64,000 nt of DNA. Origin: Niabella yanshanensis (GTDB lineage: Bacteria; Bacteroidota; Bacteroidia; Chitinophagales; Chitinophagaceae). The position numbers and the translations under genes are program-made. Where the stretch lies: NCBI RefSeq assembly GCF_034424215.1, contig NZ_CP139960.1, forward strand, positions 930,001 through 994,000, read 5' to 3'. The notes below the pieces were generated by a model, which searched no databases, had not been told where the DNA came from, and saw nothing but the letters and a program-made list of their open reading frames with translations. Positions 1-8,457 of this stretch are shown here, in pieces (within the stretch, counting starts at the first letter, position 1; the number at the start of each line of letters is the position of its first letter).

Positions 1-395
1 GCGAGACTCTGCGCCACAGAAGCATTAAAATCCGCTTCAAAAACCGAACCTTCTTCTTTAAAATCGCTGCCCTCTACCAATACAAAATCGAATTGCTCTT
101 CGAGCTTTTTATATTTGTTGATGATGGTTTCATACACTTCGTTCAGCTTGCCCTGGTTCTCCATCTCGCTCAGCTCCGACCTCGTGAATGCATAAGCATC
201 CTCATAATTCATATTGATCTTAAAATGTGTGAGTATGGTATCAATATGATTGTCTTTAGGCTCATGGCTATCGATCAGCGGTTTGAAATAAGCTACTTTA
301 GTAGTAGTACGCTGCAACATCTGCATCAGGCCCAGGCTGATCAATAATTTCCCGCTCTGCGCAGTAGGAGTTATTACATAAACGGAACGGTTCAT
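1..395 (-). CDS. pta: Phosphate acetyltransferase, N-terminal part (cut by window edge)
   Basis: Only the first 131 codons are in the window; the 3' part lies to the left of base 1. The protein begins MNRSVYVITPTAQSGK, followed by a segment ending AYFKPLIDS. This resembles the dethiobiotin-synthetase-like N-terminal domain of long-form Pta, which converts acetyl-CoA and phosphate to acetyl phosphate and CoA. The reading starts at the ATG at 393-395 and stays open to the edge. The catalytic PTA_PTB domain is not visible, so the call rests on the N-terminal domain alone. A free-standing BioD-like or cobyrinate-synthase-like protein is the alternative. An AckA gene would be expected next to it, outside the window. 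Confidence 0.7.
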   Translation of the reverse strand, partial: MNRSVYVITPTAQSGKLLISLGLMQMLQRTTTKVAYFKPLIDSHEPKDNHIDTILTHFKINMNYEDAYAFTRSELSEMENQGKLNEVYETIINKYKKLEEQFDFVLVEGSDFKEEGSVFEADFNASVAQSL

Positions 396-425
396 TACTA
401 TAAGTTTTGCAGCGAATATGCTGCG

Positions 426-1583
426 TTATTTAATCAGCGTAGCAGGAAAATCATGAACAGTTTCACAACATACCTGTTCCATTACCTGCTTTAACTGTGC
501 CTTGAGCATCGCAATGGTATGATCACCACCTTCCTTTCCTAATGCGCCAACACCGTACATGAACGGGCGCCCCATGAAAGTGAAATCGGCGCCACAGGCT
601 AGAGCGCGGCCAATATCCGGACCCGAACGGAGTCCGCTATCGATCATTACTTTGTATTTGGATTTGAATTTATTGGCCAGGCCTTTTAAAGGTTTGATCG
701 TTGATTCACCCGCTTCAATTTGACGACCACCATGGTTAGAAACAATAATACCATCTACACCTATGTTTGCGCAAATAGTAGCATCTTCTTCGCTTACCAC
801 TCCTTTTATCACCAGTTTGCCTTTCCACTTGTCGCGGATCGCCTGCACTTTTTCTGCATCAACCCTTCCTGTAAAAGTGGCGTTCATAAACTTACCCAGC
901 TGCTTCATATCCATCCCCTTCTTCATATAGGGCTTTAATGTAGCAAAAGATGGAATACCCACTCTTAAGGTTTCTATACCCCAGGTAGGGCACATAGCGG
1001 CCTGTATAAAATTGTTGATGGTTTGTTTGGGCGGCATCGAAAGACCCGCTTTGATCTCACGATAACGAAGTCCGAAAGAAGGTACATCGATCAGTACGAC
1101 CAATACATCGCAATTAACGGCTTCTAACCGGCGTAACAGGTCATCACGCAGTTCATTATCGGTGGGGTGATATAGCTGGAACCAGAATTTACTTTCGGTC
1201 AACTCGGCAATTCTTTCAATACTACTGGTAGATACCGTACTTAATATATAAGGTACATTATGTTTCAAAGCCGCTTTCGCCAGGATCTCGGGAGCATTGG
1301 GCCACATTAAGCCCTGTAAACCTACCGGGGCAATACCAAAAGGTGCATCGTAAGTATGGCCGAACAGCTCCGTTTGCATATTAACACCTCTGTGTTGTTT
1401 TAAGTACTGCGGCATCAGGAAAACGTTCTTAAAATCTTCTTCGTTTCTCCACACATTCAGTTCATCATTGCAGCCACCTTCGAGGTAATCAAAAGCAAAC
1501 TTAGGAACCCTTTTTTTTGCTTTTCTTTTCAGATCCGCTACGGACGGATATTTGGTATTGTATTGTAACAAATTTGTGCTCAT
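426..1583 (-). CDS. lldD: FMN-dependent L-lactate dehydrogenase / alpha-hydroxy acid dehydrogenase
   Basis: This 385-residue protein is of the usual length for the FMN-dependent alpha-hydroxy acid dehydrogenase family, which oxidises L-lactate or a similar 2-hydroxy acid to the 2-keto acid. The N-terminal segment with KFAFDYLEGG, the substrate-side motif WFQLYHPTD and the C-terminal SNHGGRQ block (active-site His and Arg) are all visible. The GADFTFMGRPFMYGVGALG phosphate-binding segment follows. There is no signal peptide. It may be membrane-associated and pass electrons to quinone, as known LldD enzymes do. The start codon lies just downstream of a Bacteroidota-type -7 box. It is likely a monocistronic housekeeping gene. 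Glycolate or mandelate as substrate cannot be excluded. Confidence 0.88.
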   Translation of the reverse strand: MSTNLLQYNTKYPSVADLKRKAKKRVPKFAFDYLEGGCNDELNVWRNEEDFKNVFLMPQYLKQHRGVNMQTELFGHTYDAPFGIAPVGLQGLMWPNAPEILAKAALKHNVPYILSTVSTSSIERIAELTESKFWFQLYHPTDNELRDDLLRRLEAVNCDVLVVLIDVPSFGLRYREIKAGLSMPPKQTINNFIQAAMCPTWGIETLRVGIPSFATLKPYMKKGMDMKQLGKFMNATFTGRVDAEKVQAIRDKWKGKLVIKGVVSEEDATICANIGVDGIIVSNHGGRQIEAGESTIKPLKGLANKFKSKYKVMIDSGLRSGPDIGRALACGADFTFMGRPFMYGVGALGKEGGDHTIAMLKAQLKQVMEQVCCETVHDFPATLIK

Positions 1584-1597
1584 AATAATAGATCGGG

Positions 1598-1605
1598 CAA
1601 ATTTA
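1598..1605 (-). promoter_or_regulatory. Bacteroidota -7 promoter element for lldD
   Basis: On the minus strand the sequence TAAATTTG matches the TAnnTTTG consensus and ends 14 bases before the lldD ATG. A partial TTG lies about 15 bases further upstream, closer than the usual -33 spacing. The surrounding region (1584-1779) is AT-rich and holds no gene. Confidence 0.45.
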
Positions 1606-1779
1606 ACTTTTATAAACCCACAAGATTACTAAACTAATCATTTTTTTGTGTCCTGTACCGTCCGGTGCCGCAATAATATTACTTTATGAGCCTTTATCCG
1701 TCACATTAATATCATGTTTAAAGCAAACATTTACAGCAACTCCGTTTATCAACTCTAACACTGTTTATTTAGTTTATTT

Positions 1780-2661
1780 TTACTCCTGTTCTGGCTGAAA
1801 TACCTTTTTCAGGTAAGCCACATTGGCTCCATAGTTATATTTCACATTAGTAGGTTGACTGGCGTCGCGACTACGCTCTACTACCAGCCACCCCTTCCAC
1901 TTCATTTTGTCTAAAACTTTTTTAACCTTATACAAATCAATCTGCTGATCTTTCTCTAACCAAACACTGTCTTTATTGGTAGCATGGATCATGGCGATAT
2001 TTTTCGCCCCCAAAGTCCTTAGCTCAGCATACAGGTTCCTCCCTCCCTTTAACGGATTTGAAAAATTGAAATAGATCTTAATAGCCGGGGAACCTATTTC
2101 TTTCAACAGCTGTTTTTCCTGTTTAGCAGAAAGCGCTGTTTCGATGGCTATCACAACCCCGGCATTTTGGGCCATTTTGCCTACTATTTTTAAGCGGCTG
2201 ATCACAGAGTCCCTGATACTCTTGCCGGAAGCAATATCGCACTGAACGCCCATAGGAAGGAAAGCCGTTTTAATACCCATCAACTGCATAGTTTTAATAC
2301 AGTCGGATACTGATTGGAGATACTCTTCCCTGCCGCAAAAAGATTGTGCGTAATAGCCCGTCATTGCCAGCGAGAATAGCTCCACACCATTATCCTTTGC
2401 GGCCTTTAAGTATTGCTGCCTGATAGAATCTGTTAATAACTTGTTATCGAAGGTAGGCCGGTTACCCAGGCCGCCCATGTCTACCTCAAGCCCATCTGCT
2501 TTTAATTCTTTAGCCAGGGCAACAGCACTCAGTTTCTGGCGTTTCAATAACATCAGGTCTATTAAACCAATCTTGTAACGGCTTTTTTGCCCCATTGCCG
2601 GCAGTGCCAGTAACGCGATAACGCTACTTAACAAAAACAGCTTTCTAATTTGTTGCTTCAT
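1780..2661 (-). CDS. Exported sugar phosphate isomerase/epimerase-like TIM-barrel protein
   Basis: The protein has 293 residues with a clear Sec signal peptide (hydrophobic stretch at about residues 8-24, ending PAMGQ), so it should act in the periplasm. The rest reads as a xylose-isomerase-like TIM barrel (AP endonuclease 2 family). It keeps a Glu in IAIETALS, a His in AMIHATN and a Glu in WLVVERSRD, at the places of the usual metal ligands. The expected Asp ligand (often YDxGN) reads YFNFSNP here, so the metal site may be incomplete. Such exported paralogs are common in Bacteroidota sugar loci and mostly have no known substrate. It lies downstream of the STN-esterase gene, with a hairpin in between. 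Confidence 0.65.
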   Translation of the reverse strand: MKQQIRKLFLLSSVIALLALPAMGQKSRYKIGLIDLMLLKRQKLSAVALAKELKADGLEVDMGGLGNRPTFDNKLLTDSIRQQYLKAAKDNGVELFSLAMTGYYAQSFCGREEYLQSVSDCIKTMQLMGIKTAFLPMGVQCDIASGKSIRDSVISRLKIVGKMAQNAGVVIAIETALSAKQEKQLLKEIGSPAIKIYFNFSNPLKGGRNLYAELRTLGAKNIAMIHATNKDSVWLEKDQQIDLYKVKKVLDKMKWKGWLVVERSRDASQPTNVKYNYGANVAYLKKVFQPEQE

Positions 2662-2674
2662 TTTTAAATAAAAG

Positions 2675-2706
2675 AGGTCCTGGTTTGCAATGCTAAACTA
2701 GGACCA
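2675..2706 (-). terminator. Hairpin between esterase gene and isomerase-like gene
   Basis: Inverted repeats GGTCCT/AGGACC, extended by GTTT/AAAC around an 8-base loop, form a strong stem on the minus strand. They are followed by the T-rich TCTTTTATTT just before the next ATG. It may end or attenuate transcription after the esterase gene, or stabilise the mRNA. Confidence 0.45.
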
Positions 2707-2757
2707 GTGATGAAAAAAAATTATGATTGTAAACAGGTGTCGGCATGAGTGTACCCA

Positions 2758-4227
2758 TTATTTTATAGCGGCTTCAAACACTTTCTCCAGGTTGGCAAAT
2801 CCTTTTATGGCATGCGCCGGTAATTTTTCGCCCTTATCACCAAACACATACATATCGGTCGTTTTTTCAATGGCAATACCTGATTCATCTATTTGGCCAT
2901 TCTTCTCAATGGCTGCCAGGTTGAGGTTTAGATTTTTCGCCATAAACCGGTATACGGCTGTTCTTTTATTAATACCAAAATCATGCTTCTCATCGGGCAG
3001 ATGCACGTTGGTCACATTCTCTTTTTTGCCGTACCAGCTATACATTTTTTGGAGGTAAGGAAAATCATGTTCCGGCATTCTGTCCGTCCAGTCGCCCCCA
3101 TCAGATACCAATAATTGGGGGTTTGGAGCCGCCATAGCCGCCAGTTCCAGGTTATCCGTTCCGCCCCCGCACATAAATACCGGCATACCACTTTCACAGG
3201 GGCAGCCCCCATACATATAAGACGACACTGAAACCACCGGAGCGGACACTTTAATGCGTTCGTCAATAGCGGTCATTAAAACCGTATGACTACCTCCGCC
3301 TGACCCTCCCGTAATACCTACACGGCTGGGATCGGCTTCTTTCAAGGTTAACAGGTAATCCAGGATGCGAATAGCGCCCAGTGTTTGTATGGTTTGAGAA
3401 AGGCTCTTACGATGGTCGGCATATTCAAACTGCAAACCTGACTCACCCCAGCCAAACAGGTCATAGCTAATGGTGATAGCGCCCATTTTAGCTAGTGCTG
3501 CACAACGTATCTGGCAATCGGCGCGAAAACGATGATCGGCCCAGTGTCCATCAGGGTTTAGTATAATAGGAACTTTGCTCCGCCCGGCTGCGCCATTCGG
3601 ACGGGTCTTGATCTTTGCAGGACGATAAATAGATCCGTTTACCCAAACGCCTTTTAATATTTCGATAGCAATATTCTCTACCGTGTAGCCCTCATGCTTT
3701 CTTTTGGGTGTAATAATAGGCTGACTGATGGGATAAGCGGGCAATTTTGATAACTGTAATGCATCCATGATACAGGGACGTAGCAGTTTCTTACGCGCTT
3801 CCCATTCGGTAAGATTCTTGTATTGCGCGGCAATGCGATCCAACTCTGCCCACCCTTCGGCCACCGGCCAGCGATAGTACTCAAACTCACTTACTTTGTA
3901 TTTTTTATTCCCATCGGGTTTTACTTTCAGATCGAAAGGCGCCAGCACGTTTTTTAATGTTTCATCGACATCTGTACGGTAACGCCATTTAGCATATTTC
4001 AGATTTTTTCCGGCTACCAGTTTCTCATCAGCCCGAACCGTAACTCCAAAATGCTGTTCTATATCTTTCAACACATCTTTTAAAGGCAATTCATAAGCTC
4101 CATCGCTGCTATTGGATTGAGCGAACGATGTGAAAGAACTGACCAGGAGTATTAACACTGGCACCAATGTGCGACCCGCGACGGCAGACAGGCGCAAAGC
4201 CGCTGCTGCATATTCAAAAGACTTCAT
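2758..4227 (-). CDS. Exported alpha/beta-hydrolase (acetyl xylan esterase-like) with N-terminal STN-like domain
   Basis: The 489-residue protein has a signal peptide (hydrophobic core about residues 22-36, ending SFAQ). Residues about 45-112 look like an STN/FecR-C-type domain: LPLKDVLKDIEQHFGVTV, then two short strands and LKNVLAPFDLKV. This domain is normally at the N-terminus of TonB receptors and secretins. From about residue 190 an alpha/beta-hydrolase follows, with a nucleophile elbow GITGGSGGG, an Asp-rich SDGGDWTD and a late DEKHDFG that can supply Asp and His. It resembles acetyl xylan esterase or dienelactone hydrolase families, so an ester-bond role on plant polysaccharide is likely. 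It lies 7 bases downstream of a symporter gene. The substrate is unknown. Confidence 0.7.
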   Translation of the reverse strand: MKSFEYAAAALRLSAVAGRTLVPVLILLVSSFTSFAQSNSSDGAYELPLKDVLKDIEQHFGVTVRADEKLVAGKNLKYAKWRYRTDVDETLKNVLAPFDLKVKPDGNKKYKVSEFEYYRWPVAEGWAELDRIAAQYKNLTEWEARKKLLRPCIMDALQLSKLPAYPISQPIITPKRKHEGYTVENIAIEILKGVWVNGSIYRPAKIKTRPNGAAGRSKVPIILNPDGHWADHRFRADCQIRCAALAKMGAITISYDLFGWGESGLQFEYADHRKSLSQTIQTLGAIRILDYLLTLKEADPSRVGITGGSGGGSHTVLMTAIDERIKVSAPVVSVSSYMYGGCPCESGMPVFMCGGGTDNLELAAMAAPNPQLLVSDGGDWTDRMPEHDFPYLQKMYSWYGKKENVTNVHLPDEKHDFGINKRTAVYRFMAKNLNLNLAAIEKNGQIDESGIAIEKTTDMYVFGDKGEKLPAHAIKGFANLEKVFEAAIK

Positions 4228-4234
4228 AATTATT

Positions 4235-5791
4235 TTATTTTTCGTTTACTTCCCGTTTCCTGTTCTTTTTCCAGGTACTGAATAACAGATTGGGCGCCAC
4301 TTCCGGTTTGGGGAAGAACAGGCTGGCCACATATCCAACTCCAATTAATACCAAATGGCTGTATACGCCCAACATGAGTTTATTATGTGTAAAATTATAG
4401 GATCCTAAATCGAGCAACAACTTAGGATCTTTTAAACCAATAGGCGTAGAGGTGAGAAAGGCATACGCTGTAAAAAGAATACAGGTGATAATCCCAATAT
4501 TAACACCCTGCCGGTTAGCACGTGCACTGAAAAGGCCCAGTAGAAATATGCCCACGATACCACCAGAGAAAATAGCATATATGGTAAATATAATTCCCAA
4601 TACGCCTTCATCCCCCGACAGAATGTAAAGCGCACCAATACCCACTGTTAACAAACCAGAGATCACCACAAACAGTTTACTGGCCTTTAAATACTGCTTA
4701 TCCGTCTTACCCGGAACGATCTTTTTATAGTAGTCTTCCACACCTACTGCTGCCAGCGAATTCAGATCTGCGCTTAAACTGCATATTGCCGCAGATAAAA
4801 GGGCTGCAATAATAAACCCAATCACACCCGGTGGTAACTGTGTCATAATGAAATGCGGGAAAGCAGCTTCTGCTTTCATACCAACCGGTGCACCATTCTG
4901 TTGATAGTATACGAATAAAGCGGTACCAATCAGCATAAACATGGTCCAGATAGGCACTGTTAATGAAATGCCGAGGAAAGAGGCCTTAATAGCATCCTTA
5001 TCTGTTTTCGCAGTCAAATATCTTTGTACCACTGTTTGATCGGTGGCATATTTTTGAATGGCATAAAAAGCTCCGTTGATGATCATAACGATCAATGTAA
5101 GTTGCTTAAAATCGAATTCATAGGGACCGAAACCGGTGCGGTTATTTTCTGTCGCAATCCTTATAGCCTCAGGAATACCGCCTTTAATAGAGCCTAACAG
5201 CACCGTTAAACATACGATACCACTAAAGAAAAGCATAAAGCCCTGGAATACATCCAGCCAGATTACGGCCTGTATACCTCCCTTCAAATTCACAATTATT
5301 AATATAACACCTACTACGGCTAATACAATAAAAGGATTGACATGAATCATCTCTTTAATGGCAATGGCAATCAGAAACAGCACAGTACCCATTCCGGCAA
5401 ACTGCCGTATGATAAAAGATAGAGAACTATAGTATCGTGCGAAACTTCCAAACCTTTTTTCAAAGTATTCATAGGTACTTAACCCAATCGATTTCCTGAA
5501 TAAAGGCACAATAAACCATATACATCCCAACAGTACCACCGGAACCATTAGCCCTTGTACGAGCAGGATCCAGTTGCTGGTATATCCCTGTGCGGGATAA
5601 CCCAGAAAAGTGACACTACTGATCAAAGTAGCCAGCAATGATAAACCTAAGGCCCAGGAGGGAATATTGCCTTTAGATAAAAAGAAGTTTTGAGTGGAAG
5701 TTTGCTTTTTCGAAAACTTAAAGCCCAGGAATACAGTAATTCCCAGAACAAGGATGATAATGGCAAAATCAATAAAGTGCAATCGGCTCAT
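4235..5791 (-). CDS. Sodium:solute symporter (SSS family)
   Basis: The protein has 518 residues, the normal length for the SSS family, with about 13 hydrophobic segments starting at residues 8-24. The stretch LSLLATLISSVTFLGYPAQGY is typical of the first broken helix with sodium-binding residues in these carriers. It should sit in the inner membrane and import a sugar, sugar acid or similar organic acid with Na+. The gene lies between the acid-sugar kinase and the STN-esterase, so a sugar acid is a reasonable guess. A second, different SSS carrier is encoded 7 kb upstream, which suggests that two substrates are handled. Specificity cannot be read from the sequence. Confidence 0.85.
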   Translation of the reverse strand: MSRLHFIDFAIIILVLGITVFLGFKFSKKQTSTQNFFLSKGNIPSWALGLSLLATLISSVTFLGYPAQGYTSNWILLVQGLMVPVVLLGCIWFIVPLFRKSIGLSTYEYFEKRFGSFARYYSSLSFIIRQFAGMGTVLFLIAIAIKEMIHVNPFIVLAVVGVILIIVNLKGGIQAVIWLDVFQGFMLFFSGIVCLTVLLGSIKGGIPEAIRIATENNRTGFGPYEFDFKQLTLIVMIINGAFYAIQKYATDQTVVQRYLTAKTDKDAIKASFLGISLTVPIWTMFMLIGTALFVYYQQNGAPVGMKAEAAFPHFIMTQLPPGVIGFIIAALLSAAICSLSADLNSLAAVGVEDYYKKIVPGKTDKQYLKASKLFVVISGLLTVGIGALYILSGDEGVLGIIFTIYAIFSGGIVGIFLLGLFSARANRQGVNIGIITCILFTAYAFLTSTPIGLKDPKLLLDLGSYNFTHNKLMLGVYSHLVLIGVGYVASLFFPKPEVAPNLLFSTWKKNRKREVNEK

Positions 5792-5878
5792 GTCATTATT
5801 TATTTTTGCTGGTCTTAACCAACTTTTGGCGTATTACTTTAGAGGTCTCTATACGGAAGGCGGCTTCAAGAGTTATCC

Positions 5879-7009
5879 TTACACATCTTCATATAATTTA
5901 TATTGTTGCCTGATGGGTTCCGGTAGGTTATAACTACCCGGCTTAACGGTAATTAACATGTCGCCTGCTTTCATTTGAACTACCCCACGTTCCCATTCAT
6001 ATACCGGCTCAAAACAGTTTATACCAAAAGCGTGGAAAATAGCGGCAGCCGTAGCCCCACCCTCTATTAGTAGTTCATCTATTCTGAATTGACCGGCGAG
6101 CCTTTTTACTTGTTCTGCCATTTTTAAACGCAGGTGTGCAGCTTCAAACGCAGACGGGTTAATAGTTTCATCAAATGCAACAATAAGCTGCTGATGTTGT
6201 TGTAAAATCTGCATCGCCTTTTCAGCCCATATATCCAATCCCCGGCTTCCATTCATTATACTACTGCCTATATAAGCGGTATAACTACTACCAAAATACC
6301 GGATCAGCTCTACACTTTTATTAAATGATGTACCACTAACATATACATGAGCATTGCTTCGAAAAGGCTGGCCTGCTCTTATTTGTTTTTTATAACTACG
6401 CTTTAACAGAGCTTCAAAAAAATCGCCAGATCCTGCGGCAATACAGCACGCATCTACACGCGCCGCCCATTGATCTACTTCTTCACCGCTTGCAGCAGAC
6501 GATACTATGTTTAAGCCCATGAATAGTTCTTCACCTTTATGGAGTACTTTGACAGGGTGATCCAGCATTTCAGCAATATCTGAGGACTGTATGGCAAATT
6601 CAGGATCTTTTGCAAAGCCGGTGTGGCTGATTGCAATACCATCGATCAAATACTGCCCGTTCCTGATTGTTCTGCCTAAGGAAGGATTAGCTGGTAAGAT
6701 CAGGGCTTTCGCTATACCCAGCACTTCCATCTGTATATTCAGCTCATCAGCAACATAGCCTCTTAAAACAGAATCGGTCTTTTTGAATATGAAATCCGGT
6801 TGCAGTTGCACAGCCACCTGTGTAGCTAATTTCACAGCCTGCAAGGCATCATCCTTTTGCATTGACCGGCTATCTGTTGAAATAATATATACATCGGCAT
6901 CACCCTGCAGTGATCCGTCGAGGCAAAGCGAAACCTTTAAGCCGTAGCCCAGGCTTATACCCGCGAGCTCAGCCGCCCCTGTAAAATCATCTGCAATAAC
7001 TACGATCAT
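5879..7009 (-). CDS. Four-carbon acid sugar kinase family protein (DUF1537, OtnK/DtnK-like)
   Basis: The protein starts with MIVVIADDFTGAAE, the family's N-terminal motif. It also carries FKKTDSVLRGYVADEL and, near the C-terminus, the nucleotide-binding IEGGATAA and KPGSY motifs. Family members phosphorylate acid sugars such as D-threonate, D-erythronate, L-threonate or 3-oxo-isoapionate at O4. At 376 residues it is shorter than many members (about 420), with a compact linker. Its gene lies next to a PdxA-family gene apart from an inserted IS element. Kinase plus PdxA2 is a known pair that turns 4-phospho-threonate or -erythronate into dihydroxyacetone phosphate and CO2. It was probably cotranscribed with pdxA before the insertion. 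Confidence 0.82.
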   Translation of the reverse strand: MIVVIADDFTGAAELAGISLGYGLKVSLCLDGSLQGDADVYIISTDSRSMQKDDALQAVKLATQVAVQLQPDFIFKKTDSVLRGYVADELNIQMEVLGIAKALILPANPSLGRTIRNGQYLIDGIAISHTGFAKDPEFAIQSSDIAEMLDHPVKVLHKGEELFMGLNIVSSAASGEEVDQWAARVDACCIAAGSGDFFEALLKRSYKKQIRAGQPFRSNAHVYVSGTSFNKSVELIRYFGSSYTAYIGSSIMNGSRGLDIWAEKAMQILQQHQQLIVAFDETINPSAFEAAHLRLKMAEQVKRLAGQFRIDELLIEGGATAAAIFHAFGINCFEPVYEWERGVVQMKAGDMLITVKPGSYNLPEPIRQQYKLYEDV

Positions 7010-7012
7010 AAA

Positions 7013-7055
7013 GTGAGTGATGAATGGTGAATGATGAGTAGTGAGTGGTGAATAG
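7013..7055. repeat. GTGA/ATGA-type degenerate microrepeat at IS insertion site
   Basis: The short spacer upstream of the kinase gene is built from variants of GTGAATG, ATGAGTA and GTGAGTG. The same style continues on the far side of the IS element (8434-8470, partly inverted as ACTCATTACT). Removing the IS leaves one low-complexity tract between pdxA and the kinase gene. Confidence 0.6.
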
Positions 7056-7086
7056 TGTCATGTCCTGAAAAAAGTGGACATTTTTC
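7056..7086 (+). repeat. IS3 terminal inverted repeat (left)
   Basis: It begins TGTCATGTCCTG and ends in a GGACATTTTT segment. It pairs with the right end at 8403-8433 with about 8 mismatches concentrated in the middle. Confidence 0.85.
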
Positions 7087-7182
7087 TTGTTAATAATATT
7101 GTTTCAAATTTCATTATTTAATAAAAGTTAACCTTAGAATTACACCGCCCGCGCGGCGAGCGCATCTTCCTGGTTTGACATA

Positions 7183-8019
7183 CTATGCTGCATTGTGTAA
7201 CTGTATAGGTATTCTTAAATTTAAAGACCAATGGGGACGGCGGTAATTATAAGTATATATGGCCTCTTTCACTGCTTTAAATGCTTCCTGCTTATCGGCA
7301 AATACACTATCTAAAAGAAATTCCTGTTTCAATATCCCATTTACCCTTTCTGCCTGTGCATTCTCGTAACAATGATTTTCTTCAGTCATGCTAATTTCCA
7401 TTCCGGCCTCCTGTAGTGCTGACACATAAGCATCACAACAATACTGGATGCCCCGATCGGAATGGTGGATCGTTCCCAGCGTCGAAGGATACTGCCGGAT
7501 ACTCATCTCAAGAGCTTTTAGTGCTCCAGCAATACCCAAACTCTCACTCAAATGCCAGCCGGTGATCTTTCGAGACCAGGCATCTGTTTGCAAAAACAGG
7601 TATACAAACCCGCTCGACGTCCTCAAATAAGTAATATCACTTACAATTACCTGGCCGGGTCCTGTAAGTAATTGATCTTTAACCTTATTGTTATACTTGC
7701 GAAAGCGATGATAAGAATCCGTTGTAGTAACATACCTCCTTCTTCTTTTTATCAGCAACTTCTGCTTGCGTAGTATATCAAAGAACTTATCGCGACCAAC
7801 TCTACTGCCCGGTTTTGCCAAATCAGCTTTTAATAACGAATACAGTTTTTTACCTCCTATCATCGGCTGATAACGCCGAACCGAACCTACTAAATCTACC
7901 ACTACAGCCTCTGTTAAATCCGATTGAATAATTGTTCTCAGCGATTTATAATAACCCGAACGGCTGTAACCAAAGTACAAACACAGCCGATTTACTTTTT
8001 GCCCTTTCTCCCCACACAT
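7183..8019 (-). CDS. IS3-family transposase OrfB (rve/DDE integrase domain)
   Basis: The open frame gives 278 residues. The N-terminal part is an HTH_21-like segment (about residues 35-95), followed by an integrase core. The DDE triad is visible as VIVSDITYL, IHHSDRGIQY and NAQAERVNGILKQEF. It would normally be made as an OrfAB fusion by a -1 frameshift from orfA, because the orfB frame is open across an A9 run upstream of its first ATG. It cuts and joins the IS ends. Confidence 0.9.
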   Translation of the reverse strand: MCGEKGQKVNRLCLYFGYSRSGYYKSLRTIIQSDLTEAVVVDLVGSVRRYQPMIGGKKLYSLLKADLAKPGSRVGRDKFFDILRKQKLLIKRRRRYVTTTDSYHRFRKYNNKVKDQLLTGPGQVIVSDITYLRTSSGFVYLFLQTDAWSRKITGWHLSESLGIAGALKALEMSIRQYPSTLGTIHHSDRGIQYCCDAYVSALQEAGMEISMTEENHCYENAQAERVNGILKQEFLLDSVFADKQEAFKAVKEAIYTYNYRRPHWSLNLRIPIQLHNAA

Positions 8020-8384
8020 GCGGATGACTGCTGTGCGAAATTTTTTTTTACATCTGTATCATAATGCTCATCCACTATGTCGATTAGTGTCTCCAAAGCT
8101 TGCTTCTCCAACATGCTGTCTGCCAAGGCCAGCTTCAGCTTTTTTACTTCAGCTTCCAATTCTTTTAAACGGTCTTTTTCTTCAAGCGTCTCCACTCTTA
8201 ACACTTTACTTAATAAATGATGTTTACCAAATTGTCTGATCCAATTTTGAATAGTACTGCCCCCGCCGATATTATACCGCCTGCGAACAGACTCTACTGA
8301 TAACCCTTTCTCCACTTCTCTGACAACTTTTTGCTTAAAGCTAATACTATACCGAACCTGTTCTCTAATGGATATCTTCGTCAT
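7992..8384 (-). CDS. IS3-family transposase OrfA (helix-turn-helix)
   Basis: The 130-residue protein has an N-terminal HTH (FKQKVVREVEKGLSVESV, then IQNWIRQFG) and a Leu-rich coiled coil (LEEKDRLKELEAEVKKLKLAL) at about residues 75-105. This is the classic OrfA layout for binding IS ends and oligomerising. It overlaps orfB by 28 bases in the -1 frame. Confidence 0.88.
   Translation of the reverse strand: MTKISIREQVRYSISFKQKVVREVEKGLSVESVRRRYNIGGGSTIQNWIRQFGKHHLLSKVLRVETLEEKDRLKELEAEVKKLKLALADSMLEKQALETLIDIVDEHYDTDVKKNFAQQSSACVGRKGKK
8041..8049 (-). other. A9 slippery run for -1 frameshift between orfA and orfB
   Basis: On the minus strand orfA reads GTA AAA AAA AAT, while the -1 frame reads TGT AAA AAA AAA TTT into orfB. 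The orfB frame has a stop just upstream (8059-8061), so the shift must occur at or after this run. Such A-rich sites are typical for IS3 OrfAB production. Confidence 0.65.
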
Positions 8385-8402
8385 CCGTCAGTTTTTTAAT
8401 AT

Positions 8403-8433
8403 AAAAACTGTCAACCTATACCAGGACAAGACA
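8403..8433 (-). repeat. IS3 terminal inverted repeat (right)
   Basis: Read on the minus strand it begins TGTCTTGTCCTG and ends with a TTGACAGTTTTT-type segment, the partner of the left end. It is followed directly by the TAG target duplicate. Confidence 0.85.
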
Positions 8434-8457
8434 TAGTGAATGAACACTCATTACTAC

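Larger units (their letters stand above)
7056..8433 (-). mobile_element. IS3-family insertion sequence, apparently intact
   Basis: The element is about 1378 bp, with two overlapping frames (orfA, orfB) and imperfect terminal inverted repeats of about 30 bp. The left end starts TGTCATGTCCTG and the right end (reverse complement) starts TGTCTTGTCCTG. Both flanks read TAG (7053-7055 and 8434-8436), giving a 3-bp target duplication. It inserted between pdxA and the acid-sugar kinase gene, so it probably makes the kinase depend on a new or read-through promoter. Intact ends and frames suggest a recent insertion. Confidence 0.9.
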
